Under the pieces are notes generated by a model. The model was not told the DNA's origin. It searched no databases and worked only from the letters and a program-made list of their open reading frames with translations. From Posidoniimonas polymericola (GTDB taxonomy: Bacteria; Planctomycetota; Planctomycetia; Pirellulales; Lacipirellulaceae): 64,000 bases of DNA. Numbering within the stretch: the stretch's first letter is position 1; every line of letters starts with the position of its first letter. Below, one piece after another: positions 45,751 to 53,059 of this stretch. Location: contig NZ_SJPO01000004.1 in assembly GCF_007859935.1 (NCBI RefSeq), positions 248,001 to 312,000 of the forward strand. Direction: 5' to 3'. The translations under genes were made by a program, and so were the position numbers.

Positions 45751-46273
45751 GCTCTGAGACTGAGATCCTGGGTTTAGTCGGAAAAATCGAGCGGAGGGGA
45801 CAAAACCCCAGCCGCAGCTCGCCCACGGTTTCGATTCACGCTTGTTTAGCAGCTTGAATTGAATCCCCCGGGCAACCAACCTCGAGGGTTTTGTCCACCG
45901 AATCCCAAGCATGGGCTGGCGGGGACAAGACCAATCCCCACCGACCGTCAGCCCCAACCGCGCAGCAGTTCACGCCAACTGCCGGCTTCCGCCGGCAGCA
46001 GCGCTGCCGATTTTGTCGTTCCATTCGCCCCCCTATTAGACCGCACCGGGTGGGCTACTTTCGACAACAATCCGAGGAGAAGAACGGAACCGCGACCGAC
46101 GAGTTGCCCAACCTGAAGAAGCGGCTGTGGGAGGGGTCTGCGACCCCGATTTCGCTCGAAAGTGGAAAGAGGGTATTAATGCAAGAGACACGGCCACGGA
46201 TGATGTAGGCGCCAAGGGGACCGTTCTTCTTGTGCCCTCTCGTGGCCATCCCAACGACCGAAGGCGCAAGCGT

Positions 46274-46371
46274 CATCAGCCGCTGGGAGTTGTCCCACGG
46301 TTCTGGCCAACCAGTCACGCCTCTGGGCAACTAGTCACGCCGAACCGGACGCTAACGCGTTCCGGCTGATG
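46274..46371. repeat. dispersed repeat, CATCAGCCG ends, long form
   Basis: CATCAGCCG (46274-46282) and CGGCTGATG (46363-46371) are inverted ends. The interior has CTGGGAGTTGTCCCACGGTTC and GAACCGGACGCTAACGCG. It is a 98-bp relative of the element at 47414-47490, with an internal duplication (CAGTCACGC / TAGTCACGC). Confidence 0.75.
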
Positions 46372-46473
46372 GCTTCTGGTAGGCCCTAGCACACGAGAGG
46401 ATGCCTCCTCACTGCGGCAATCGGCGTCGAAGACGGCTCCCACAGTTGCTCGAATGCCGCAAGCCTGCGCCCT

Positions 46474-47256
46474 CTAGCGGCTGCGGGCGAACTCCAGCGT
46501 CGGCAGGTTGTGGTCGCCGCGGAGGATCTCGCCGCCCAGGCGCTCGATCTCGAACGAGCGGACCCAGCGGTCGTTGTCGCGCAACCCGTGGGCGACCTGC
46601 GTCACCGCGTTGATCAGGCCGTACATCGAGAGGTCGCCCTCGTCGTCGAACGCGGCCTGGATCTGCGACTGCTCGTCGTCGTCGATCAGGCCCTGGGCGG
46701 CCAGGTGGCAGAGGAACTCGAACGGGGCGACGATCATCTGGTGCATGGTCGAGCCGAACCGCGCGGCGTCGATGTCCACGCCCTCGCCGCTGAACGCCCG
46801 GCCGATCACGTCCACCACCCGCCGCTGCCAGTCGCCGGGCGGCCGCTCAGCCGAACCGATGGTGAGCGTTTGGGTCTGGTCGCACTCCACCAGGGCGCCG
46901 TTCGCGCACGCGACGCGGAACACCCGCGAGCACGCCAGCGTGTCGCACACCGAACGCTCGGAGTTTTGCAGGTAGAAGCCGGCGTTGACCTCGTCGCCGC
47001 CGACGAGGTTCCTGCCCATGTCCGGGGCGAGCACCGCCAGGTGCAGCCGCCCGTCCTGCTCGATGCAGTGGTCGACCATGACCCGCCACGGGAGCTCCTG
47101 CAACTTATCGGCGACCAGGTCGAGCAGCTCGAGGTTGTCGATCGCGGTCTCGGCGATCGACCGGCGCCGCTCCGCCAGCGCCGCGCGGATGTCGGCCCGC
47201 CCGACGTAGTCGTGGTCGCGGGTGCGGGTCGAGAACGGCAAGAGGGCATACTGCAC
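46474..47256 (-). CDS. DUF932-like protein
   Basis: A 260-aa soluble protein. The middle part VNAGFYLQNSERSV...FRVACANGALVEC and the end LSMYGLINAVTQVAHG...FEIERLGGEIL follow the pattern of DUF932 proteins, which are common in phage, plasmid and integrated elements and whose role is unknown. GTG 47256 is preferred as start because ACGGAG is placed 7 nt upstream; TTG 47274 and ATG 47370 are alternatives. The gene is bracketed by two same-orientation dispersed repeats (46274-46371, 47414-47490). Confidence 0.6.
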   Translation of the reverse strand: MQYALLPFSTRTRDHDYVGRADIRAALAERRRSIAETAIDNLELLDLVADKLQELPWRVMVDHCIEQDGRLHLAVLAPDMGRNLVGGDEVNAGFYLQNSERSVCDTLACSRVFRVACANGALVECDQTQTLTIGSAERPPGDWQRRVVDVIGRAFSGEGVDIDAARFGSTMHQMIVAPFEFLCHLAAQGLIDDDEQSQIQAAFDDEGDLSMYGLINAVTQVAHGLRDNDRWVRSFEIERLGGEILRGDHNLPTLEFARSR

Positions 47257-47413
47257 GGCGGACTCCGTCGACAAGGAAACAGGGATCGACTGACGCGGCG
47301 GACACCGGGTGATTCTACACGGTTGCCCGCCAGAATGCCCGCACCAACCTTCGGACACTCTTTCAGACAACAGGTTCGCGTTCGCCGCGCTGGCTATTGC
47401 GAGACCCCTCCAC

Positions 47414-47490
47414 CATCAGCCGCTGGGCGTTAGCCCACGGTTCTTGCCGCCCAGCCACGCCGAACCGGACGCTAACGCGTAACGGCTGAT
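47414..47490. repeat. dispersed repeat, CATCAGCCG ends, short form
   Basis: ATCAGCCG (47415-47422) and CGGCTGAT (47483-47490) are inverted ends. The interior CTGGGCGTTAGCCCACGG and CCGGACGCTAACGCG is near-identical to the element at 46274-46371 and similar in style to 2079-2139. Confidence 0.8.
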
Positions 47491-47546
47491 TTTAGGGCTC
47501 ATTAGCGTCGATTAGTGTTCCCCAACACAACCACAGTGCACGCAAC

Positions 47547-47957
47547 TTACGCGTCCTGCGGCCCGATCCACGTAAACGGGTTGTGGGCCACCTCCCACAG
47601 GTGGCCGTCGGGGTCGGCAAAGTAGCCGCTGTAGCCGCCCCAGAAGACCTTGTGGGGTTCCTTGATCAGCTTCGCGCCAGCGGCGACTGCCTGGTCGACC
47701 ACGGCGTGCACCTCTTCTTCCGAGGCGACGTTGTGCGCCAACGCAAACGAGTTGAAGCCGCTCCCCTCGGCCGGCACCGTGGCGTCCTCGGCCAGCGCGT
47801 CGCGGCCGTACAGGCCGAGCCACGTGCCATTGAGCGTGAAGAACGCGACCGACGGCGGCGACTCGAGCTGCGGGAATCCCAGGCCACCGCGGTAGAAGGC
47901 GACCGAGGCCGCGAGGTCGCGGACGCCGAGCGTGATCATGCTGATGCGGGGCTGCAC
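47547..47957 (-). CDS. VOC (glyoxalase/bleomycin-resistance) family protein
   Basis: A 136-aa single-module vicinal oxygen chelate protein. The beta-alpha-beta-beta-beta order is visible: ISMITLGVRDLAASVAFYRGGLGF, then SVAFFTLNGTWLGLYG. The second half has SFALAHNV, VHAVVDQAVAAGAKLIKEP and GGYSGYFADPDGHLWEVAHNP. The metal-ligand Glu near the end (LWEV) is present. GTG 47957 has GGGAG 7 nt upstream; ATG 47939 is the other choice. The substrate is unknown. It is divergent from kaiB. Confidence 0.85.
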   Translation of the reverse strand: MQPRISMITLGVRDLAASVAFYRGGLGFPQLESPPSVAFFTLNGTWLGLYGRDALAEDATVPAEGSGFNSFALAHNVASEEEVHAVVDQAVAAGAKLIKEPHKVFWGGYSGYFADPDGHLWEVAHNPFTWIGPQDA

Positions 47958-48037
47958 CGGGTCACTCCCAAGGATAGAGAAATGGAGACCTACAGCTTGC
48001 AGCACGACGACCAAACTGGTCGCGCTTCGCTCACTGT

Positions 48038-48066
48038 TTGACGCTCTAATCGCAGTCCCCTAGTAT
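48038..48066 (+). promoter_or_regulatory. candidate kaiB promoter
   Basis: TTGACG (48038-48043) and TAGTAT (48061-48066) are 17 nt apart, in sigma70-like layout (5/6 and 4/6 matches). The -10 lies in the perfect palindrome TAGTATACTA (48061-48070), a possible regulator site. The predicted leader to the kaiB start is about 200 nt. Confidence 0.4.
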
Positions 48067-48170
48067 ACTAATGTTTTCAACGCGACAGTATCGTGTGGCT
48101 GTTGGGCGCGATGGCCGGGCGGCGCCCACCCTCCCGGGGCGCGGTTGATCGGGGCGGCGGCTGCGATGTT

Positions 48171-48215
48171 GGCTACGCTCCGGCGGTGATGCCGGCTTAC
48201 GCTCCGCGGTGATGC
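48171..48215. repeat. 22-nt tandem repeats in kaiB leader
   Basis: GGC-TACGCTCC-GGCGGTGATGC (48171-48192) is followed after one base by GGCTTACGCTCC-GCGGTGATGC (48194-48215), two near-identical units differing by one-base indels. They lie between promoter and kaiB start, where they could be an operator pair or an RNA feature. Confidence 0.6.
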
Positions 48216-48276
48216 TCTTCGGGCGGCGATCGGAAACGCTGCGTAGAGCCGTTAACCCAGAAGCGGCGAGGTCAGT

Positions 48277-48555
48277 TTGTACCTTCTCAAGCTTTACGTC
48301 ACGGACATCACTCCGGCCATCCAGCGAGCAATAGAAACCTTGCGGAGTTTCTGCGACGACGAACTGACCGACTGCTACGACTTCAAGGTCATCGACATCC
48401 GCAAGCACCCCCAGCTAGCCGAGGACGAACGCATCCTGGCCGTCCCGACCTTGATCAAGGAGCTGCCGCCGCCAATCCGGCGCGTGATCGGCGACTTGTC
48501 TGACCGAGAGCAGGTCTTGTTCGGCCTCGACCTACGCCCCAAGAAGCCCTCTTAG
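48277..48555 (+). CDS. kaiB: circadian clock protein KaiB
   Basis: KaiB binds the ATPase ring of KaiC and drives the dephosphorylation phase in cyanobacteria. The 92-aa protein has the thioredoxin-like KaiB pattern: [24 protein letters not shown], then [48 protein letters not shown]. The late cis-proline segment ([12 protein letters not shown]) that takes part in KaiB fold switching is intact. No ATG fits; TTG 48277 is the start, with GCGAGGTCAG just upstream. It leads an operon with kaiC 98 nt downstream. Confidence 0.92.
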   Translation: MYLLKLYVTDITPAIQRAIETLRSFCDDELTDCYDFKVIDIRKHPQLAEDERILAVPTLIKELPPPIRRVIGDLSDREQVLFGLDLRPKKPS

Positions 48556-48653
48556 ACCGGGCGTGCCTAAGCCCTAACACTACCTGAGGCCCGCCGTCTA
48601 GGCGTCACGACCCCCTCCCCTCAACTGCTTAGCGACTGGCGACACCGGACCGA

Positions 48654-50159
48654 ATGAACAGCGACTCCAACGGGCATCCCAGCGATATCGTCGCCGATTC
48701 CGCGAACAACATCCCGCGGCTGCCAACCGGCATCCCGGGAGTCGACGCGCTGACGTTCGGGGGAGTGCCGCGATCGCGTCCCACCCTGGTTTGCGGGACC
48801 TCCGCCAGCGGAAAAACGGTCTTCTCAGTCCAGTTCCTGGCCTGCGGCATCCAGCACTACGACGAGCCGGGCGTGTTTGTCGCCTTTGAAGAAACCCCGC
48901 AGGATATCCGCGAGAACATGGCGGGGTTTGGGTGGAAGATCCCCCAGTGGGAGCAGGACGGGACCTGGAAGTTCGTCGACGCCGGGCTGCTCCCCGACGA
49001 GGAAGAGCACCTCGTCAACGGCGATTTCAACCTCGAGGGGCTCCGCACCCGGATCCGGCACGCGGTCGAGAGCAGCGGCGCGAAGCGGGTGGCGCTCGAC
49101 TCGCTGGCCGCCATCTTTACCCGCTTCCCGAACCCGGGGGTCGTCCGCCGCGAGCTGTTCCGCATGACGTCCGTGCTAAAGGAACTCGGGGTGACGTCGC
49201 TGCTGACAACCGAACTGCTGCAGGGCGATGAAACCACAACCCGTTTCGAGGTCGAGGAGTACGTGGCGGATGCGGTGATCGTGCTCCGCAATCGGCCCTC
49301 GGTGGCCCGGCGTCGACGCACGATAGAGGTGCTCAAGCTCCGCGGCGGGCAGCACAAGACCGGCGAGCACGCGTTCTCCATCACGGCCAACGGCGTGCAC
49401 GCGATCCCGGTCGGCTCGATGGCGCTGACCCAGCCGTCCACCGACCGGCGGATCACCTCGGGCTCGGCCGAGCTCGACAAGATGTGCTCCGGCGGTTTTT
49501 TTCAGGACTCGGTGAGCATCGTCTCGGGAGCAACCGGCACCGGCAAGACTCTCACCGCGATGCAGTTCCTCAAGGGCGCCGCCGACAGTGGCGAGCGGGC
49601 GCTGTTTCTCGGCTTCGAGGAGAGCCGCCCGCAGCTCATCCGCAACGCGAAGAGCTGGGGCATCGACCTCGAGCGCATGGAAGACGACGGCCAGCTCCAG
49701 ATCCACTGTAAGCTCCCGGAGTCCGTGAGCCTGGAGCACCACCACGTCGAGATCAGGCAGCTGCTCGATGAGTTCGAACCGCACCGCTTGGTGGTCGACA
49801 GCATCACGGCGATGAAGCGTGTGTCGGACGAGGAGTACTACCGCGACTTTGTGCTCGGATTGACTTCCCTCATCAAGCAGCGGCAGGTGGCCGGCCTGTA
49901 CACCTCGACCACCGACGAGTTGTACGGCGTGGCGACCGTAACCGAGCAGAACATCTCCACCCTGACCGACGCCATCATCCTGCTCCGCTACGTCGAAGAG
50001 CCGGCCGGCGTCGCGCGCGGAATAACAGTGCTGAAGATGCGTGGCTCGGGCCACGACAAGTCGGTGCGGCGGTTTGAGATCACTAGCGAAGGAATGCACA
50101 TCCAGGAGCCGTTCAACCACATGAGCGGCATCCTTGGGGGAAGGGACGCCGATGCATGA
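48654..50159 (+). CDS. kaiC: circadian clock ATPase/autokinase KaiC
   Basis: A 501-aa double-domain RecA-like ATPase (CI and CII). Walker A sites: GTSASGKT (48-55) and GATGTGKT (292-299). Catalytic glutamate pairs: E79/E80 and E322/E323. The phosphosite region TEQNISTLTD keeps Ser435-Thr436, equivalent to S431-T432 of the Synechococcus protein, and Thr430, equivalent to T426. So autokinase and autophosphatase activity are expected. The C-terminus ends soon after the A-loop region (HIQEPFNHMSGILGG), about 24 residues shorter than cyanobacterial KaiC. That removes the tail bound by KaiA, and no kaiA is present. It is 98 nt after kaiB and overlaps the kinase gene by 8 nt. Confidence 0.95.
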   Translation: MNSDSNGHPSDIVADSANNIPRLPTGIPGVDALTFGGVPRSRPTLVCGTSASGKTVFSVQFLACGIQHYDEPGVFVAFEETPQDIRENMAGFGWKIPQWEQDGTWKFVDAGLLPDEEEHLVNGDFNLEGLRTRIRHAVESSGAKRVALDSLAAIFTRFPNPGVVRRELFRMTSVLKELGVTSLLTTELLQGDETTTRFEVEEYVADAVIVLRNRPSVARRRRTIEVLKLRGGQHKTGEHAFSITANGVHAIPVGSMALTQPSTDRRITSGSAELDKMCSGGFFQDSVSIVSGATGTGKTLTAMQFLKGAADSGERALFLGFEESRPQLIRNAKSWGIDLERMEDDGQLQIHCKLPESVSLEHHHVEIRQLLDEFEPHRLVVDSITAMKRVSDEEYYRDFVLGLTSLIKQRQVAGLYTSTTDELYGVATVTEQNISTLTDAIILLRYVEEPAGVARGITVLKMRGSGHDKSVRRFEITSEGMHIQEPFNHMSGILGGRDADA

Positions 50160-51972
50160 GGAATCTGGAGGCGACTCAATCGATCTCGCCACAACGCTGG
50201 CCGACCTGAATATCGCGATCGCCGGCAGCGACTACCAGACAACGTCTGCCGTCCGCGGTCAGCTCATCGACGCCGGGGCGCTGTCGCACAGGCTGCTGGT
50301 CTGCAAGAGCCGTCCGCTCGGCAGCCGCGATTGCGACATCGCCCTGCTGTGCGTCGACTCGGCTAGGCAGAGCGAGGCCCACTACTGGCTCGACGAGCTC
50401 GCGGACTGCGACTACCCGGTGGTCGTCCTCAGCGACCGGGTGGCGGCGGACGTCATCTCGTCTTCGCTGGGCGGCACGGTCGACGACTACATTACCTGGG
50501 ACGAGAACACCCCCTCGCTCCTCCGCCGCGGCGTGCTGCACGCGGTCGATCGGCACGAGCTGCGTCGCGACATGCGGCAGCAGAACGAGCGTCTGCTTAG
50601 CGTCGTGAACTCGACCGCCGACGGAATCTTGGTCGTCAACGATCAGGGCGCGATACGCTTTGCGAACCCCGCCGCGTCCGCCATGCTTGGTCTACCCGCA
50701 GATGATCTGATTGGCTCGCCGTTCGGCTTCCCGGTCGTAAGCGGCGAGCACGCCGAACTCGAGCTGCGTCGCCCGGGCGGGGAGTCGCTGGCGGCCGAGC
50801 TCCGCATCTCGAGCATCACCTGGGAGCACCGCGGCGCGCTGCTGATCGCCCTGCGCGACATCAGTGAGCGGAAACGCATCGCCGAGCAGCAGCGTCGGCA
50901 CCACGAGCGGGTCCGTCAGCTCACCAACGAGATCAGCCGCTCAGAGGAACGCGAGCGCCGCCGCCTGGCAAGGGTACTGCACGACGACCTGCAGCAGCTG
51001 CTGGTCGCCGCACGGATGTCGGTCAGTGCCGCTAGCAAGAGCGCCGAAGTCGAAGCGATCCACCGCGAGCTCGAACATACACTCGAGCTGCTCGAAGAGT
51101 CGGTGCGGGTGTCGCGCTCGCTCACGTCAGAGCTCACCCCCACGGTGCTCGACGACCTCGGGTTGGGACCGGCGTTGGAATGGCTCTGCCGGCTGAACAA
51201 GGAACGCTACGGGCTCGATGTCACCCTATCCGGCGATTTGAAGATCCAGGCGCCCAGCGAGGACCTCCGTGGCTTCCTGTTCCAGGCCGCCCGGGAGCTG
51301 CTGTTCAACGCAGTGAAGCACGCCGCGGGCGCGCCGGTGACGGTCGACGTCTCACGGCTCGACCACGGCCACATTCGACTCGAAGTCCGTGACAGAGGGC
51401 CTGGTTTCGACCCGCGGACACTCGACCAAGTCGACCTCGACGCAGGCGGCTTCGGGCTGTTCCACATGCGGCAGCGGATCGAGCACTACGACGGCTGCAT
51501 GCAGATCGAGAGCCAACCGGGATCGGGCGCACGGTTCATCATCACCGCCCCAATCGAAGCGCCAAGCGAGGCCTCCCCCGCCGACCGCGAACGGCCAGAG
51601 CCTTCGGCGACGACCCTGCGGCGGGTGGTGCTGATCGACGACTCACGCGCAGTCCGCCACATGTACTCGCGCCTACTCGGCACCGAACACGGCGTCGAAG
51701 TGGTCGGCGCAGCCGCCACAGGGCTGGAAGGCCTGCGGATGGTCCGAGAGCTCACGCCCGACGTGGTGCTATCGGATATCTCGCTACCCGATATCGACGG
51801 ACGCGATCTCGTCGCACGGCTACGCCAGGAGCACCCGCAGGTCCGGGTAGTCGGGTTGTCGATGCACAGCCGAGAAGACGTTGCGGCGTCGCTCCTCGCC
51901 GCCGGCGCCGCGGCCTACGCGCGCAAAGACGAACCGCTCGAGACCATCGTCGAGGCGATCATGGGCCGTTAG
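50152..51972 (+). CDS. hybrid histidine kinase with PAS and receiver domains (kai operon)
   Basis: A 606-aa soluble sensor kinase. Residues 15-140: degenerate receiver-like domain (DIALLCVD has Cys67 at the phospho-Asp site). Residues 145-245: PAS domain (ERLLSVVNSTADGILVVNDQG). Residues about 255-325: HisKA_3 dimerisation domain with the phospho-acceptor His277 in RRLARVLHDDLQQ (NarX/DegS class). Residues 370-470: HATPase with N386, DRGPG (414-418) and GGFGLFHM (432-439). Residues 490-606: true receiver with D496/D497, phospho-acceptor Asp542 and Lys592. ATG 50152 overlaps the kaiC stop by 8 nt and follows GGGGAAGGG, so it is translationally coupled and is the likely reader of KaiC state. 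Confidence 0.92.
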   Translation: MHEESGGDSIDLATTLADLNIAIAGSDYQTTSAVRGQLIDAGALSHRLLVCKSRPLGSRDCDIALLCVDSARQSEAHYWLDELADCDYPVVVLSDRVAADVISSSLGGTVDDYITWDENTPSLLRRGVLHAVDRHELRRDMRQQNERLLSVVNSTADGILVVNDQGAIRFANPAASAMLGLPADDLIGSPFGFPVVSGEHAELELRRPGGESLAAELRISSITWEHRGALLIALRDISERKRIAEQQRRHHERVRQLTNEISRSEERERRRLARVLHDDLQQLLVAARMSVSAASKSAEVEAIHRELEHTLELLEESVRVSRSLTSELTPTVLDDLGLGPALEWLCRLNKERYGLDVTLSGDLKIQAPSEDLRGFLFQAARELLFNAVKHAAGAPVTVDVSRLDHGHIRLEVRDRGPGFDPRTLDQVDLDAGGFGLFHMRQRIEHYDGCMQIESQPGSGARFIITAPIEAPSEASPADRERPEPSATTLRRVVLIDDSRAVRHMYSRLLGTEHGVEVVGAAATGLEGLRMVRELTPDVVLSDISLPDIDGRDLVARLRQEHPQVRVVGLSMHSREDVAASLLAAGAAAYARKDEPLETIVEAIMGR

Positions 51973-51992
51973 AGCTCTGGCCCGGGCGCGTC

Positions 51993-52012
51993 GAGAGGCA
52001 TTGCGGCCTCTC
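51993..52012. terminator. possible hairpin terminator
   Basis: A perfect 7-bp stem GAGAGGC (51993-51999) / GCCTCTC (52006-52012) with a 6-nt loop lies between the convergent kinase and TfoX-N genes. There is no T-tract, so support is weak. Confidence 0.35.
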
Positions 52013-52017
52013 CCGCC

Positions 52018-52350
52018 TCACTTGGCCGGCAGCGTGCGGACGAACTCCACCGCGCGGCCGACCCACCGCGCGAGGTCGGCGTCCTCGGCGATCCCCGCGG
52101 GCGCGACCAGCGCCCAGCCCCGCATGGTTTTGCCGGTGATGTTCATCGGGCCGGCGTGGGGCTCGGCCTGGGTCGCCTCGTGGTCGGCCTTGTCGAGCCG
52201 CACGACTAGCGAGCCCTGCCACGGCCCGACGCACATGTTGCCGTTGACCATGAAGCAGAGCCCGCCGAACATCCGCTGCTCGCTGACCCCGCGGCGGCCC
52301 TTGAGCTGCTGCCTGAGGCGGCCCACCAGCACCTCGTCGTCAGGCGTCAT
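52018..52350 (-). CDS. TfoX/Sxy N-terminal domain protein
   Basis: A 110-aa protein with a TfoX N-terminal domain only: VSEQRMFGGLCFMVNGNMCVG, LVVRLDKADHEA, ARWVGRAVEFVRTLP. Full TfoX/Sxy regulates competence in gammaproteobacteria; single-domain versions are widespread and of unknown role. It overlaps the upstream DoxX-like gene by 11 nt on the same strand, so they are one operon. Confidence 0.85.
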   Translation of the reverse strand: MTPDDEVLVGRLRQQLKGRRGVSEQRMFGGLCFMVNGNMCVGPWQGSLVVRLDKADHEATQAEPHAGPMNITGKTMRGWALVAPAGIAEDADLARWVGRAVEFVRTLPAK

Positions 52351-52741
52351 GGCCCGGCTCCCCCGGATTGCCGGCGAACGCCAGGCGGAACACCTCCGGC
52401 CGCCGGAGGCCGAGCCCGATCCACATCAGGACGCCGATCACAATGGGGAAGAAGAACGCCTCGCCGACCCGCACGTGCGTGGCGGTCGCGCCCCCGAGGT
52501 AGCCGGTCACCAGGATAGCCCCCACGAACGAGGTCTGCGGGATCAGCAGCAACAGCGCGACGATCACCTCGACCACGCCGATCTGCTTCATCAGCTCGAG
52601 CGAGTAGCCGAGGTGGTCGAACATCTCGGCCTTGCCCTCCCAGTCGGCAAACTTGCCGCCGGCGCTCGGCCCAATCAGGAACACGGCGACCAGCACCGTG
52701 AGCACCCAGCCCGCAATCCGCCGCGTCTTGGAAACCTGCAT
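52340..52741 (-). CDS. DoxX-family membrane protein
   Basis: A 133-aa protein with four membrane spans (WVLTVLVAVFLIG; VVEVIVALLLLIP; FVGAILVTGYLGGATATHVR; FFFPIVIGVLMWIGLGL). ATATHVRVGEAFFFPI is typical of DoxX-like proteins. Their role is uncertain; some work with redox enzymes. ATG 52741 starts it. Its 3' end overlaps the TfoX-N gene by 11 nt. Confidence 0.82.
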   Translation of the reverse strand: MQVSKTRRIAGWVLTVLVAVFLIGPSAGGKFADWEGKAEMFDHLGYSLELMKQIGVVEVIVALLLLIPQTSFVGAILVTGYLGGATATHVRVGEAFFFPIVIGVLMWIGLGLRRPEVFRLAFAGNPGEPGHDA

Positions 52742-53059
52742 CGATTGTACTCCTTGTTAGCGTTATAGAGATTGGAATTGCAGCCCCCAGGGCGCACCGC
52801 CACTTGCTAGTCGAACGACAGCGCCAGCTATCGACAGCCGAGGGCAGATACTCTCGAAGTTCCCACCGGGAGGCATTTGAACAGCGAACGGGCGCAACCT
52901 CGCGAGCCGCTGTGCCGATGCGCGCGCCGGATGGCGACGGGGGGCGACCTGTCGACCCCGCGTAAATTGCGTCGCCCCGCAGGCCGCGGTATAGTCGGAC
53001 TTGCCTGGGCGTCGCGATCCGGTCGCCGCCTGCTTATCTCACCTGCTTGGGGCGTCGTG
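52742..53059. other. 318-bp divergent promoter region
   Basis: No gene is seen between the DoxX-like and TPR genes. The forward frame from 52877 is open but reads like non-coding sequence until ATG 53060. No repeat or RNA is recognised. Confidence 0.4.

Larger units (their letters stand above)
45559..46473. other. 915-bp non-coding, repeat-rich stretch
   Basis: No convincing gene. It contains a 23-bp perfect inverted repeat (45687-45750), a separated 11-bp inverted pair GGACAAAACCC / GGGTTTTGTCC (45798-45808, 45886-45896), and a dispersed repeat at 46274-46371. Frames such as 45891-46208 show no domain and inconsistent codon use. It may be the remnant of deleted genes. Confidence 0.55.
47958..48276. 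other. 319-bp divergent region upstream of kaiB
   Basis: The stretch holds a candidate kaiB promoter (48038-48066), a perfect 10-bp palindrome TAGTATACTA (48061-48070) and tandem repeats at 48171-48215. No gene is recognised. Confidence 0.6.

Noticed and set aside
45891..46208. A 105-aa open frame in the non-coding stretch
   Set aside because: No start signal, no domain, and composition unlike the neighbouring genes; it crosses repeat-rich sequence.
52877..53059. Possible N-terminal extension of the TPR protein
   Set aside because: The part before ATG 53060 is Arg-rich and not secretory, while ATG 53060 begins a clear signal peptide.
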